DNA from: Bolinopsis microptera
Lineage: Eukaryota > Ctenophora > Tentaculata > Lobata > Bolinopsidae
NCBI RefSeq assembly: GCF_026151205.1
Contig: NC_087074.1
Location: 14,568,667-14,632,666 of the forward strand
Direction: 5' to 3'
Length of the DNA: 64,000 nt
Under the pieces are notes generated by a model. The model was not told the origin of the DNA. It made no database searches and saw only the letters and a list, made by a program, of their open reading frames with translations. A program made the position numbers and the translations under genes. Position 1 is the first letter of the stretch. Each line of letters opens with the position of its first letter. This document shows positions 36,777 to 47,605 of the stretch, in pieces.

Positions 36777-38263
36777 ATTTGCGATAACAACGAAGACTGT
36801 TTAGACGGTAGTGACGAGAGTTTCTGTTCAAACAACGTCAACGATCAGATAGAACAGAATAGTTTAATAAGGGACAATCCAATTGCGCAATGCATATACA
36901 ACATGAGTCATTTTGAAAATATAATAGTGTATTTTCACCAAGACCAGCAATTAATAATGTTATGTGAAAATAATTGCAGCAGTTATTTTTCAAAATCAGA
37001 TCAATGGTATAAGTTTTGCAAGCTCCTATAGGCTTTAACTATAATTCGGAATTTATGCAAATTCCTGCACTATCTTTTTGTCAAAGCCCTGATGGTTCTT
37101 CTATGCCCAGCCTGGAATCAATTTGTGACAATGAAATAGACTGTACAAATGGTGCAGATGAAGTTGGATGTCCGGGCAGATTCTACTGCTATAACCACCT
37201 TGAAAATGTGTCCACAAGCGAAAGGACAATGTCGGTTTCACCGGATAAGAAATGCGATCAAGTTAAAGATTGCCCAAATAATATTGATGAGTGTAATATT
37301 GACTGTGACCTAGGTAACATAGCTTCTCCAAAATCCCTCATAAAATCGAACGCTCTCTCGTGTTTAAATTTCATCTTTGGATTAGCTGTTTTGATTCTGA
37401 ATGTAAGGAACGGTTATAAAGCAATGAAACGCACAGCCACTAATGTTAGTGCGAAAACTGATAGACTTCTTTGCATACAAATATTTGCATATGACTTTAT
37501 TATGGGAATTTATCTTTGCTTCATCGTACTGGCATCCCTCGTTCTCCGATATACTGGAGGCTATTGTGTACGATCTGACTGGTGGAGGTCGAGCGTTTAC
37601 TGCGATATTTTTGGGGTAATCTTCTCTTTTGCAAGTCACGGATCTCTCTTGATAGTTTCTTTGATGAGTATTGTAAGGAGCATTCAGTGCACTGTATCAT
37701 TTATCAGGATTCCTTATAAAGCCATAATTTTAAGTTCCTGCATCATTTTCACCCTCAACTTGATTCATGCAATACTTCCAGTTGTAAAGCTTCCCCTAAT
37801 TGAACACATCTTCAAATCGAAAATCTTCATGGAGAACATTGCCGAAAATCCCTTGTTGAGCTCTTTTGATGAACAGAAGATAACAAATCTGCATAACAAA
37901 TTCTTTCCAAACCGGACTACTGAGTACATTACAACGATGCTGGATGATTTGAAGCAAATAACGAGCATGCCTGAGATCTTCGACTTCAGAATGATTGGGT
38001 ATTATGGGACCACGCCAATTTGCATAAGCGTTATATTCAAGGATCAGGAATCTTACCGAGCTTTTAAAATTGGATATTGTACTGCCATATCTGTGCTGTT
38101 AGCTGTAGTTTCAGTATCATATATTTTAATAGTGGTGAAGCATAACAAGTCAGCAGCAATTGCAAACGACAACCAGGAAGATCATCAGCAAAACAACGAC
38201 CTCCTTATCAAGGTTTGCTTGATGATCGGATCTCAACTGGTAAGCTGGGTGTCCCTAATAATA
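36777..38263 (+). CDS. LDLa-repeat GPCR, exon 2 up to the transposon (TM1-TM6)
   Basis: The acceptor CACCTCAG is at 36769-36776. The exon completes LDLa 2, then has LDLa 3 (CQSPDGSSM to GADEVGC) and a fourth, weaker Cys-rich module (KKCDQVKDCPNNIDEC). These lead directly into TM1 (about 37350-37410), TM2, an extracellular loop with DWWRSSVYC, TM3 ending SLMSIVRSIQC, TM4 and TM5, and TM6 (VCLMIGSQLVSWVSLII). The W-x-S-x-x-x-C motif and LDLa modules point to the relaxin-receptor/GRL101-like group, but no leucine-rich repeats are present. The E/DRY triplet is replaced by VRS. A one-base gap in the T-run at 37014-37017 breaks the frame; five T instead of four would restore YKFLQAPIGF. Gene symbol unknown. 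Confidence 0.82.
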
Positions 38264-39101
38264 CCTTATCGGACCTTATTTGGACGGACATTACTTGAAC
38301 GCTGGAGGCCCTAGCGTTCATCTTAATGGCCGTTCAAATAAAGTCCGTTCAATTAATGTCCGTCCAAGTTAAAGTCCGTTGAAATTTTTTCAAAAATTTT
38401 TCCATTTCGAACTTTTTGTCCAGAATATGACAACTTTGAGAACTTTATTGTGCCGTAAGTTAACGACGGAAAGGTTCTCCTTGGTCTGCCGAAGGCACAG
38501 AAAACTCTACTAGTATATAATGTTTTCAAGGGTCACTTGGCGGAAAAAAGTCAACGAAATTATGGCACTCAACAACATAGTTCATGAGCTAGTCCCCGCC
38601 AACATGACAAACTTGTTCCAGCCTCTAGATATTACGGTAAATCGTGTTGCCAAGGACATTTTCCGACGTTGTTATAGTTCATATTACTGAGGGGAGGTAA
38701 TGAAACAGTGCTAGGAAAGCTCCACGTGATGTTAAGGTTAACCTAAAGTTGTCTAAGATAAAACCACTTCACGACGAATGGCTTGTAAAAGTTAACAATG
38801 AAATGCAGGACCGGGGTAGTTTGATTAAAAAAAAGGTTTCCACAAAGCTATAAATCACTGATGCTTGTTTAAGCATGGACTATTTCATCCACGAAAACCC
38901 ATTTAATGAAGATGATATGTGATATTAGACACTGATCATGTACACATATTTTTACTAATGACTGCTTTTCTTCAAAAAACGTCAAAAAACTGAAAAAATT
39001 CGGATTTTTGATGGTTTTGAATGCCTTCGAGCGTTCATATTAATGTCCGTTCACAATTATGTCCGTTCATGTAATGTCCGTCCAAATAAGGTCCGATAAG
39101 G
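38264..39101. mobile_element. 838-bp pogo/Tigger-like DNA transposon inserted in the GPCR exon
   Basis: The terminal inverted repeats begin CCTTATCGGACCTTATTTGG and match over about 38 bp with one mismatch. They are flanked by TA on both sides (38262-38263 and 39102-39103), the target duplication of the Tc1/mariner superfamily. Sub-terminal repeats of AATGTCCGTTCA occur at both ends. Inside, the plus strand encodes a remnant of a DDE_1 (jerky/Tigger/pogo) transposase: HELVPANMTNLFQPLDITVN at about 38583-38645, then LKLSKIKPLHDEWLVK at about 38750-38800. Stops interrupt it and the upstream catalytic region is missing. It is a non-autonomous deletion derivative. A 6-bp-stem hairpin near the left end includes GAACGCTGGAGGCCCTAGCG. 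Confidence 0.88.
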
Positions 39102-39103
39102 TA

Positions 39104-39361
39104 ACCGCTAACTATTTCATCGGCGCTGACGGAAGTTCTGTACCAGAATATGTATTTGAAGTTTTCGCCCTGTTTGTGATGCCCATCAACAGTTTGCTTA
39201 ACCCAATATTTTACAGTGATATGTATAAAATTGTCAAGCAGAAAGGTTCATATATTATTAGTGCTATTGTTAATAGAATTAACAAAAGAGTTAATCCATC
39301 TGACCAAACAGCAGAGTATGAAATGAACAATATCAATCGGCGAAGAAATTTAACAGACTGA
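39104..39361 (+). CDS. LDLa-repeat GPCR, 3-prime part after the transposon (TM7 and tail)
   Basis: If 38264-39103 (element plus one TA) is removed, the reading frame runs WVSLIITANYFIGADGSSVP without interruption. It enters TM7 (YVFEVFALFVMPINSLLNPI, with NPIFY for NPxxY) and a basic cytoplasmic tail (KIVKQKG, NRINKRVNP), ending at a TGA at 39359-39361. So the transposon sits in the third extracellular loop, between TM6 and TM7. With the element present, translation from upstream terminates inside it (WRP then stop at 38312-38314), giving a receptor without TM7. This assembly therefore shows a disrupted allele unless the element is excised or spliced out. Confidence 0.85.
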   Translation, partial: TANYFIGADGSSVPEYVFEVFALFVMPINSLLNPIFYSDMYKIVKQKGSYIISAIVNRINKRVNPSDQTAEYEMNNINRRRNLTD

Positions 39362-39659
39362 GGAAAGCTGACGAATATATGTCAATATCTCATAACATTA
39401 AGATATTATATGAATAATATGGGTCAGAATTATTGACACAAATATAGGTAAAAGCATTTAACCGCAATGACCGTAAAATGTAAAATAAACAAAATGTTAC
39501 TTGTTTTTTAATCAACATTTACCTTAAATAACATCAGTAATCGTGAGCTATTCATGCTGCTGATATTTATACACTATGGAGCCTTTTATCTGCTCAAGAG
39601 GGTTTATGCCAAGGATGAGCACATTGCAATAAATTATTTAAAAAAATAGAATAAAGAAA

Positions 39660-40080
39660 AAGAGAAAACAAATTTGACAACGTATTCAGTTTTGGGATAT
39701 GATAAAGCTGCTGTAGTGTTGATTGACGATGTCAATCCGTCGAGATCGTTGCTCTGCGAAGCAGAGCAACGATCGTCGACGGATTCGATGCGAAGCAAGA
39801 ATGCTAGTTTGCGCGGCGCGTCGAAGCGGCGAAGTCCTCCAACTGTAGTGCTGTATATTCGTTTTTATGTTCCGTTTTGTTAGTCAACGGTTTTATTAAT
39901 TGTGTGTTATTCAATATTCATGTTGCTAATATTTATATACTATTCAGCTGTTAAATGTTTGCTCTTTTTATTTGCTTAAGAATAAAATTTAACAAAAAAT
40001 CAGAATAAAGAAAAAGAGAAAAAAAAATTGACATTGACAACGTATTCAGTTTTGGGATATGATAAATCATAAAGCTGCTG
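39660..40080. repeat. Copies of the ~230-bp satellite-like unit
   Basis: Phrases such as TTTGACAACGTATTCAGTTT, GTTCCGTTTTGTTAGTCA and TAAAATTTAACAAAAAATCA, which recur at 43.1-44.65 kb, appear here about twice, split by the hairpin at 39734-39785. Non-coding. Confidence 0.65.
39734..39785. repeat. Long GC-rich hairpin (24-bp arms)
   Basis: The arm AATCCGTCGAGATCGTTGCT (extended by CTGC) pairs with GCAG followed by AGCAACGATCGTCGACGGAT, with a GAA loop and one bulge. It stands out from its AT-rich surroundings and lies about 370 bp downstream of the GPCR stop codon, inside a satellite-like repeat. It may be a terminator-like RNA structure or a transposon end; I see no further clue. Confidence 0.75.
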
Positions 40081-40095
40081 TATATTATACATTTA

Positions 40096-40260
40096 TCACA
40101 TGCCTTCTCATGCGATATCAAAACTTTCGCCCACGAGGCTTGCCGAGTTAGCGAAAGTTTCGATATTTCCCGAGGCTTGCCGAGGGTTATATCGACATTT
40201 TCAATCACGAGGCTTGCCGAGTTTTGAAAATGTTGATATCGCATGAGAAGGCATGTGATT
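40096..40260. repeat. Nested palindrome with three CGAGGCTTGCCGAG copies
   Basis: The outer arms CACATGCCTTCTCATGCGAT and its reverse complement enclose about 115 bp. Within lie inner inverted repeats (ACTTTCGC with GCGAAAGT; AACATTTTC against GACATTTTCAA-type arms) and three copies of CGAGGCTTGCCGAG. The structure could fold as a cloverleaf-like multi-stem. It abuts the first copy of the 735-bp duplication. Confidence 0.7.
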
Positions 40261-40987
40261 AATGTTTTATCACACTTTCTTTGGAGCCAAATTTGGCCGG
40301 GAAAGCAGAATTTGATCAAACGTTAGTTATAAATCTCACCAAAGCAAACTAGACATGTCCAACTTATTTATGTTTATAATGTCCAAGCTATATTATATAG
40401 CTCTCGATGAGTTAGTATTTCAGATATCGAAGATACATGAATACGTAAAATTAGGATCTCACGTTCCCACATTTATGACACAGTGAATGCTGTACGCCGC
40501 GCCCAATTTGCTTTCTATTGGTACGTTGTGCATCGGATATCAATATATTCACGCCTATGGGTCTTGTACTTATTGCATTCTAGAATATTCCACCACGAGC
40601 GCGTATTTTAATCATAAATTATTTCCTGCATATCAATCGATGTGAGGTGATTCTTATACTTTATTTCTGTTAGATATATTTTGAGTCATTAAACCTGAAG
40701 ATGTATAATGTATAGAACATCTGTTTTAGTGTTGATAACATCCTAGTCCTTATCATGTAATACTAATCTGCGATAAGGTGATAGTATTTCCTGGTTGTTA
40801 TATTTGAATTGGGCTGTGGCGCCATGATTGTCTATTCATAAGTCCAAATTTTCAACTGTTCATGTTGTACTCGTACTATAACACGCCCTAATTCATATAT
40901 CAACAATATTATCGTCCGTCTTGATTGTTTGTTATTTCAGAATGATTTATCACTGGAACTTGTAATCATTGACTTTTATTGAATTTT
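40251..40987. repeat. 737-bp direct duplication, copy A
   Basis: The sequence from GCATGTGATTAATGTTTTAT to GACTTTTATTGAATTTT is repeated nearly identically at 41384-42118. The few differences (GATAACATCC/GATAGCATCC, CTGTTAGAT/CTATTAGAT, a two-base indel) show a recent duplication. The start, TTTTATCACACTTTCTTTGG, also occurs inverted near 43085-43125, so it is probably a transposon-derived family. No coding sequence. Confidence 0.9.
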
Positions 40988-41383
40988 ATCGAGTATTATA
41001 ATAGTCTTCTAATATATTCATCTTGCCATCATTTGCTTCGCTAGAAATTATCATAACAGCCGTAATATAATGTATCTCTTCAATACAACTCTAGTTATTT
41101 TAATATCAAGAGCAGACATCCGTACTCTTTAGTATTGTTTATGAAAGTAACTCTTGACTTAATAGCCCGATAATCGGCCTGGTAATACCATTTTAGAACG
41201 CACTTCACCAGCCTTTTATAACCACCCTGGTCATTGCCAGGCAGTTCACCCGTACTGTTAGCAATATTGAATTGGTCTAAAGAATGGCAGCATATCAATC
41301 ATCGGACCTAAATTTGCCCCAGCGACCAGACCAATTTATAACCGGATTAGCAAATTAAGTTACGCCATTCGTCGCTTGATATG

Positions 41384-42118
41384 GCATGTGATTAATGTTT
41401 TATCACACTTTCTTTGGAGCCAAATTTGGCCGGGAAAGCAGAATTTGATCAAACGTTAGTTATAAATCTCACCAAAGCAAACTAGACATGTCCAACTTGT
41501 TTATGTTTATAATGTCCAAGCTATATATATATAGCTCTCGATGAGTTAGTATTTCAGATATCGAAGATACAATACGTAAAATTAGGATCTCACGTTCCCA
41601 CATTTATGACACAGTGAATGCTGTACGCCGCGCCCAATTTGCTTTCTATTGGTACGTTGTGCATCGGATATCAATATATTCACGCCTATGGGTCTTGTAC
41701 TTATTGCATTCTAGAATATTCCACCACGAGCGCGTATTTTAATCATAAATTATTTCCTGCATATCAATCGATGTGAGGTGATTCTTATACTTTATTTCTA
41801 TTAGATATATTTTGAGTCATTAAACCTGAAGATGTATAATGTATAGAACATCTGTTTTAGTGTTGATAGCATCCTAGTCCTTATCATGTAATACTAATCT
41901 GCGATAAGGTGATAGTATTTCCTGGTTGTTATATTTGAATTGGGCTGTGGCGCCATGATTGTCTATTCATAAGTCCAAATTTTCAACTGTTCATGTTGTA
42001 CTCGTACTATAACACGCCCTAATTCATATATCAACAATATTATCGTCCGTCTTGATTGTTTGTTATTTCAGAATGATTTATCACTGGAACTTGTAATCAT
42101 TGACTTTTATTGAATTTT
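41384..42118. repeat. 735-bp direct duplication, copy B
   Basis: Near-identical partner of 40251-40987, in the same orientation, starting 1133 bp further on. The 396 bp between the copies are unique in the window. Beyond the right end the two copies diverge at once (ATCGAG against CGCTCT). Confidence 0.9.
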
Positions 42119-43110
42119 CGCTCTTTATTGTACAGAATTTATAAGTCTCAAGTTATAAATCAGCCACGAATTTCGCAAGCCATTCTAGGGGAAGCCGGTT
42201 TGGAAAAGCCTAGTATAATTTCTGCACAATTTCTATATGGAATATGGCTCACAGAAGGGATCAGAGGGGGGTTAAAAGTGAGGTCTGAAATGGCTGAAAT
42301 GTGGCTAAATTAATATGCGAATGATCCAGGATCCCATATCGTAATGTATCACAATTTATTACGTTATGATTTGCTGACCAGCCCTTTATCAATTCTTGAC
42401 AATAATTTTCTTTCAAATATAACTACTTGACACCAAGATTCTTGTTTTGTGTGTTTTCTACGTTCGAATTAATCAAACATCGTTTAGTGTTTACTATTTT
42501 TTGTGAGGGCGACTGTAGTTTGTTCTGACACTTCCTTTTTAATTTCAAGTAAGCGATTAAGGAAATCAATTAGCCTGATTGATTGTATCGCTGACAAGTA
42601 CCAAAACTTTGTGCAACTTTCAAGTCTGCTTGTAAACTTTGATCTCGTTTTCAGTAATCTTAAGTCACTTAAAGCTCGTACAAACCAGGGAGTTTTTACT
42701 TTGTTTCATCATCCGAAGCCTAATTAGGCTTTGAACTATGAAGTGCAATAAAAAAGCAACAGCTTGAAAAAGTTTTACAACAAAAAATTGTATTTCGCTT
42801 AACACATCTCAAACGCAAGGAAATGTTTTTAAAACCAACTATAAATATACATTTTTCCTATTTCTGGAAAGTCCATCTGATCATTGCATTTACGGTCAGA
42901 GACTACTTCAGGTTGTTGATTTAAATCTTTATTTAAATCAGTACCTCACAGTAGTAGAACAGTTGTTGAGAGTGGGCTCCTTGTTCCTATGGGAATATCG
43001 GGCTCTCTCTGAGCAACTAATTGATATTTCATGCCCCCGGGTGAGAGCCAGTGCTCCCCATCTAATCGGGGCATGCAATATCAATTCTGCTTTCCTGCCA
43101 AATTTGGCTC
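42119..43110. other. No assignable gene
   Basis: Plus-strand frames at 42110-42313 (GEAGLEKPSIISAQFLYGIW) and 42503-42727 (SKRLRKSISLIDCIADKYQN) have natural composition, but I recognise neither and see no matching splice sites. An inverted repeat with ATATTTCATGCCCCCGGG and GGGGCATGCAATATCAA lies at about 43024-43083. Confidence 0.3.
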
Positions 43111-43119
43111 GAAAGTGTG

Positions 43120-44650
43120 ATAATAGTTTTTATGTTCCGTTTTTTAGTCAGTTGTTTTATCATTTGTATTTTATTCAATATTCATGTTGCTATTAATGTT
43201 TATATATATATATATAATACTATTCAGCTGTTAAATTTTTGCTCTTTTTTTGCTTAAGAATAAAATTTAACAAAAAATCAGAATAAATAAAATGAGAAAA
43301 AAATTTTCATTGACAACGTATTCAGTTTTTGGATGAGATAAAGCTGCTGTATATTAGTTTTTATGTTCCGTTATATGTTAAGTACTTTTGGTTTTTATAT
43401 TTGTTACTAGTATTATATTCATATATTGAGTATCTAGTTTTGGATTATATCGCGAGGCCAGCCGCTTTGACATCGGCAATCTTTATTTTTTATTTGGATT
43501 GTTGATATAAGCGGGATAAAAATGCTTTACTTCATTTCATTTCATTAGTCAGTTGTTTAATTAATTGTTTGTTATTCAATATTCATGCTGCTAATATTTA
43601 TATACCTATTCAGCTGTTAAATTTTTGTTTCTTTTTATTTGCTTAAGAGTAAAATTTAACAAAAATCAGAATAAAGAAAAAGAGAAAAAATTTGACAACA
43701 TATTCAGATTTGGGATATGATAAAACTGCTGTATATTAGTTTTTATGTTCCGTTTTGTTAGTCACTATTACTAGTCAGTTGTTTTATTAATTATGTGTTA
43801 TTCAATATTCATGTTGCTTATGTTTATATACTATTCAGCTGGTAAATTTTTGCTCTTTTAATTGCTTAAGAATAAAATTTAACAAAAAATCAGAATAAAT
43901 AAAATGAGAAAAAAATTGTCTTTGACAACGTATTCAGTTTTGGGATGAGATAAAGCTGCTGTATATTAGTTTTTATGTTCCGTTTTGTTAGTAAGTTTTT
44001 TTTTGTTAATTGCGTGAATATTTGACCATTGTTAATGATCTGACCCGGCGCGCGCTACTTCGTAGCTCTTGCCATCTTACGCTGTTCAACATATTTATGT
44101 TGCTAATATTTATTAACCTGGGGACCCCAGGCTATTATATTTAATTTTATGTTCATAATCCGAATGGAAATTTGGCGGAATGACAGGCTGTACTGAGCGC
44201 CGCCCAGTAAATATTTATATACTATTCAAGTTCAACTGTTAAATTTTTGCTCTTTTATTTTGTATTTGCTGGAGAGTTATATAAAATTGAACAAAAAATC
44301 AGAAAGAAATTTGACAACGTACTCAGTTTTGGATATGATTATGATAAAGCTGCTGTATAATTATATTATTATTAGTTTTTATGTTCCGTTTTGTTAGTCA
44401 GTTGTTTTATCAATTGTGTTATTCAATATTTATGTTGCCAATATTTGATATTTATATACTATTCAGCTGTTAAGTTTTTGCTTTTTTTTATTTGTTTAAG
44501 AGTAAAATTTAACAAAAAATCAGAATAAAGAAAAAGAGAAAAACAAATTTGACAACGTATTCAGTTTTGGGATATGATAAAACTGCTGCATATTAGTTTT
44601 TATGTTCCGTTTTGTTAGTCAGTTGTTTTATTATTTTTGTGTTATTCAAT
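43120..44650. repeat. Irregular tandem repeat, unit ~210-260 bp, about seven copies
   Basis: Each unit carries, in order, TTTTTATGTTCCGTTTTGTT, a GTTATTCAATATTCATGTTG phrase, CTATTCAGCTGTTAAATTTT, TAAAATTTAACAAAAAATCA, AGAATAAAGAAAAAGAG and GACAACGTATTCAGTTTTGG. Starts are at about 43130, 43360, 43740, 43970, 44380 and 44605. Some units carry inserts, including a GC-richer patch with CTGACCCGGCGCGCGCTA at about 44040 and an (AT)n run at 43201-43216. Satellite-like, non-coding. Confidence 0.8.
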
Positions 44651-44654
44651 TTGA

Positions 44655-45135
44655 CCAAAGGCGAAACTCATAATCATGGGTAGAGTAGACCGTTGGCGTT
44701 GCCAGTGTCTCTCTTTTCCAAAAAAAGGCCAAGGTAATGATATTAATTTGAATAACCGTCCGCAAATGCAAATTGATACCGAGAATCATGCAATCGGTCG
44801 CTCCATTTTCCCATTATGCATTCATTCACGGCTTACGAATTGTAATACAGCTTATTGAATTTGGAAAAGAGAGACACTGGCAACGGTCCACTCTATATCT
44901 TAATCTACCCATGATTATGGGTTTTGGTCAAATATCATCCCTTTTTGATTATAAATATAATGTCAGGATAATTCACTAAGTCGAAATGTAAACTCATAAC
45001 TTCATTCATATTAATTTTAATAAGGAGGTAGAAGAATTCGAAATTTTACCTTTAGAAACATTTCCTTGTGTAGGCATATCTGTCGATAACTGACTGAATA
45101 TGGCACTTTTTACTCATTCAATGCTCTTCATGATT
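44655..45135. mobile_element. Second copy of the 1.4-kb-locus MITE family
   Basis: Inverted arms with TCATAATCATGGGTAGAGT and ACCCATGATTATGGGTTTTG enclose a short core (44672-44920). The right flank to 45135 is the reverse complement of 1245-1400 (it contains CTTTTTGATTATAAATATAATG and ACATTTCCTTGTGT). The element is shorter and more diverged than the copy at 1401-1930. Confidence 0.7.
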
Positions 45136-45187
45136 GCACGGTTTGGAAAAGATAATGAGCACTTTGGAAGTGACTTTATGAGCTCTT

Positions 45188-46324
45188 AGTCTATGTAATA
45201 AGCGCCATGAGTTGGCACAGAATTTGTTGTCTCTGATTTTGATAAATTTGGTACCAAAAGTTGCCCCTCACCGTGTAGCACGATAACGTCGAGCTATATG
45301 TGGGCCTCCTGTGCATTACAAGAATGTCGCTCCTACTAAATCGCTCGCCCAAATTTTAAGAAAATTCTTGTGAAAAGGCCCTTTAGGCATGAAAGTGATC
45401 TGGATCGGTGTATTTTTGGACGCTGATTCCGAATCACCCCCCATGACGTAGGGTTAAAATGCTTCCCTGGAGAGTTATGGGCAAAAAACCGTTTTGGTCA
45501 CGTGACAGGCTAGTAAAACGTGAATTCGATTATTTAGGGCTCGGGTTAGGGTTAGGGTTGTGGTTAAGATTATGGATAGCTTCGGGGTTATGGTTAGGGT
45601 TGGGATTAGGGTTTATGTAAAACCGTTTTGTGCGGCTGCAAAACCAAAAAAACCAAAGTCACGTGAAATTTTTGGGCGATTTAGTAAGAGCCCAAGAATG
45701 TACAAAGGACGAAAAATGGGTAATTTATTGCTTAAAATGCCTATAACTCCTAAAATATTGAATATTTTGAAATAATTATTACAGTATCGTAATGAGCTTG
45801 TATCACGTGGTGACCCCCACGGTCGTTTCACTATAGTGTAGAGTTTCGACGATACAGGGGCCGGAGCCGCGCACTCTTGCGCGGCGGGTCATACAACGTT
45901 TGACAATAATGAGCGTAGTCAGACGCAACTTTTGGTACCAAAATTATAATATTTGAAGCACCAAATTTTTCAAAAATTTGTTCAAAATTTCACACGGGAC
46001 CTTGTGTTCAGATTGAAAAATTTTGAAAATAATTTTCATTTAAATCTTAAAATTTTAGTACTAAAAGTTTCGTCTCGATGAGTTGATTACGATGCCATAA
46101 TAATTATGTGATAATAACTGAAAATGTGAAAGTTATAGGCCAAAAACTAAAAATTTGCGCGAAAAAAGCACGCGCGGCGAACAAGCGCCGTGTATCATTT
46201 TTAGCGAAAATTGCTACACGGTGGATTAATTTTATTCACATTTTTAGACAAATTTTGGTACCAAATTTATCGAAATCGGAGAAAAAAAGTTCTGTGCTCG
46301 CGCTTGGCGCTTATTACACTGACT
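45188..46324. mobile_element. TIR element of ~1.14 kb with repeated GGTACC palindromes
   Basis: The ends AGTCTATGTAATAAGCGCCA and, inverted, AGTCAGTGTAATAAGCGCCA match. The inverted similarity continues inward through GATAAATTTGGTACCAAAA and CACCGTGTAGCA, over roughly 120 bp. TTTTGGTACCAAAA-type palindromes occur three times (about 45247, 45930 and 46250). There is no recognisable transposase. A 78-codon plus-strand frame across the right arm (46108-46344) is basic but looks incidental. No clear target duplication. Confidence 0.65.
45541..45612 (+). repeat. Degenerate interstitial TTAGGG-like tract
   Basis: Runs of GGTTAGGGTTAGGG alternate with diverged forms (GGTTGTGG, GGTTATGG). It lies inside the TIR element at 45188-46324. 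It matches the animal telomeric hexamer only in part. Confidence 0.6.
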
Positions 46325-46689
46325 ATCTAGCTGCCGCTCTTTAGAGAGCGTTCTGCGTTATTCAGCGTTGCAGTTGCACTAATCCCATCCTAAAAGCGGG
46401 TCTCACCACTGATAATGTCGCATTAAAAATGACTGAAAAATTGTCATGCGACAATTACCTCAGCATGAGTGATGAAGTAACCAGAATGTTTTTAACTCTG
46501 GGTGTTTGTCAAGCTTCCATAAAAATGTGTTTGAATAAACGTAGGCCGTAGCCATTACATAACTACAAGAAATTCGAATCAATGATGTACAGATTTAATT
46601 TCAATTATAGTTATGATGTTTTTAATAATTTATAATCAAAGCACAAAGCTTATATTAGTTTTCTCTCTCGATGTCGATCTATTTGTACC

Positions 46690-46845
46690 AGGAAAAATGC
46701 TTAATTACAAAAATAGGTATTCTCAAAATATTTTTTTGTGTGGAAACGGTACGCTAGATGGTCACTGAACTGCATATGAGGTCATTTGGCTTGGACGGCA
46801 CAAACCACTGTTTTGGTGTACGCCCCCTTAAAATCACATTCCAAG
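46690..46845. mobile_element. Partial copy (one end) of the TTAA/GGGGGCATA element family
   Basis: The segment from AAAAATGCTTAATTACAAAA to GTACGCCCCCTTAA matches the right terminal repeat of the element at 61844-62806 (GGTGTGGAAACGG, GGTCACTGAACTGC, ATGAGGTCATTT). It ends in TTAA. I could not find the partner end nearby, so it is a truncated or diverged copy. Confidence 0.6.
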
Positions 46846-47605
46846 GCACAGAGTCAGTTTCTTACTGTGTAACATATTATCCTTCAATCAATCGTTATTA
46901 TGGCATGAAAGAGGTCATATCTCTAAATTTCATTATGAAAAAGAAATTAATAAATCCAAATTTGTTAAGATAACAACATGCAACATGAACCAGGCATATG
47001 AAAACAAAGGTGCACTTCACGTATTCCTGGTTCATTCAGCAGTAAACCGTAAAGACAAACACAGAAGTCTAAATCTAATAGTCATCTATATTCTCAACTA
47101 TTAAATATTAATATATATCAATTCCCAAACAATTTAATTTCGCAGCAAATTCAAAACAGCCCAAAAATTTATGCACTCGACATTGTTCAGTAGGGTTGTA
47201 TCACCATATCAGACATCACCACATTTCTTCAATGTTAATGAATCAATGGTGATATACAACAGTAAATGGTAATATGCTAAAAAACAGGTTCAAATAAAAT
47301 TCGTCAGAGTCTTGCGGAGGTAATGTTCGGATTAGTAAGTTCTGGAAAAAGAAGAGGTGTCCTCAGGTGGGGGGAGGCGGTTTGGTGAATTGTATCATAC
47401 CCAATCCGACTCCCTTGTTAATATGTTGCATATACCTGGGAAAGTGAATCATCAGGGAATTTTATATGAAAACGTGATGTGAACCGATAATGAACGAATA
47501 GTTTGAATTCTTTCAGTTACACTAGAATAATTTCAAAATAAAAGATAAATCAATTCAAATTGGGGTAGTAACGCATCATTTATTTATCAAAGCTCTATTA
47601 GCTGT
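46846..47605. other. No gene seen; 3-prime flank of the SR-rich gene
   Basis: AT-rich and without recognisable exons. It contains the presumptive 3-prime UTR of the minus-strand gene ending at 47606; TTTATT motifs on the plus strand (AATAAA on the minus strand) occur around 47535-47585. Confidence 0.4.

Noticed and set aside
37007-37031. A 25-nt intron (GT..AG) or a programmed -1 frameshift in the LDLa-GPCR
   Set aside because: Removing the 25 bases leads straight to a stop, and no stimulatory structure is seen. A missing T in a T run explains the break more simply and restores YKFLQAPIGF.
46108-46344. 78-codon basic plus-strand frame
   Set aside because: Spans the right inverted repeat of the TIR element at 45188-46324; no homology recognised and no start context.
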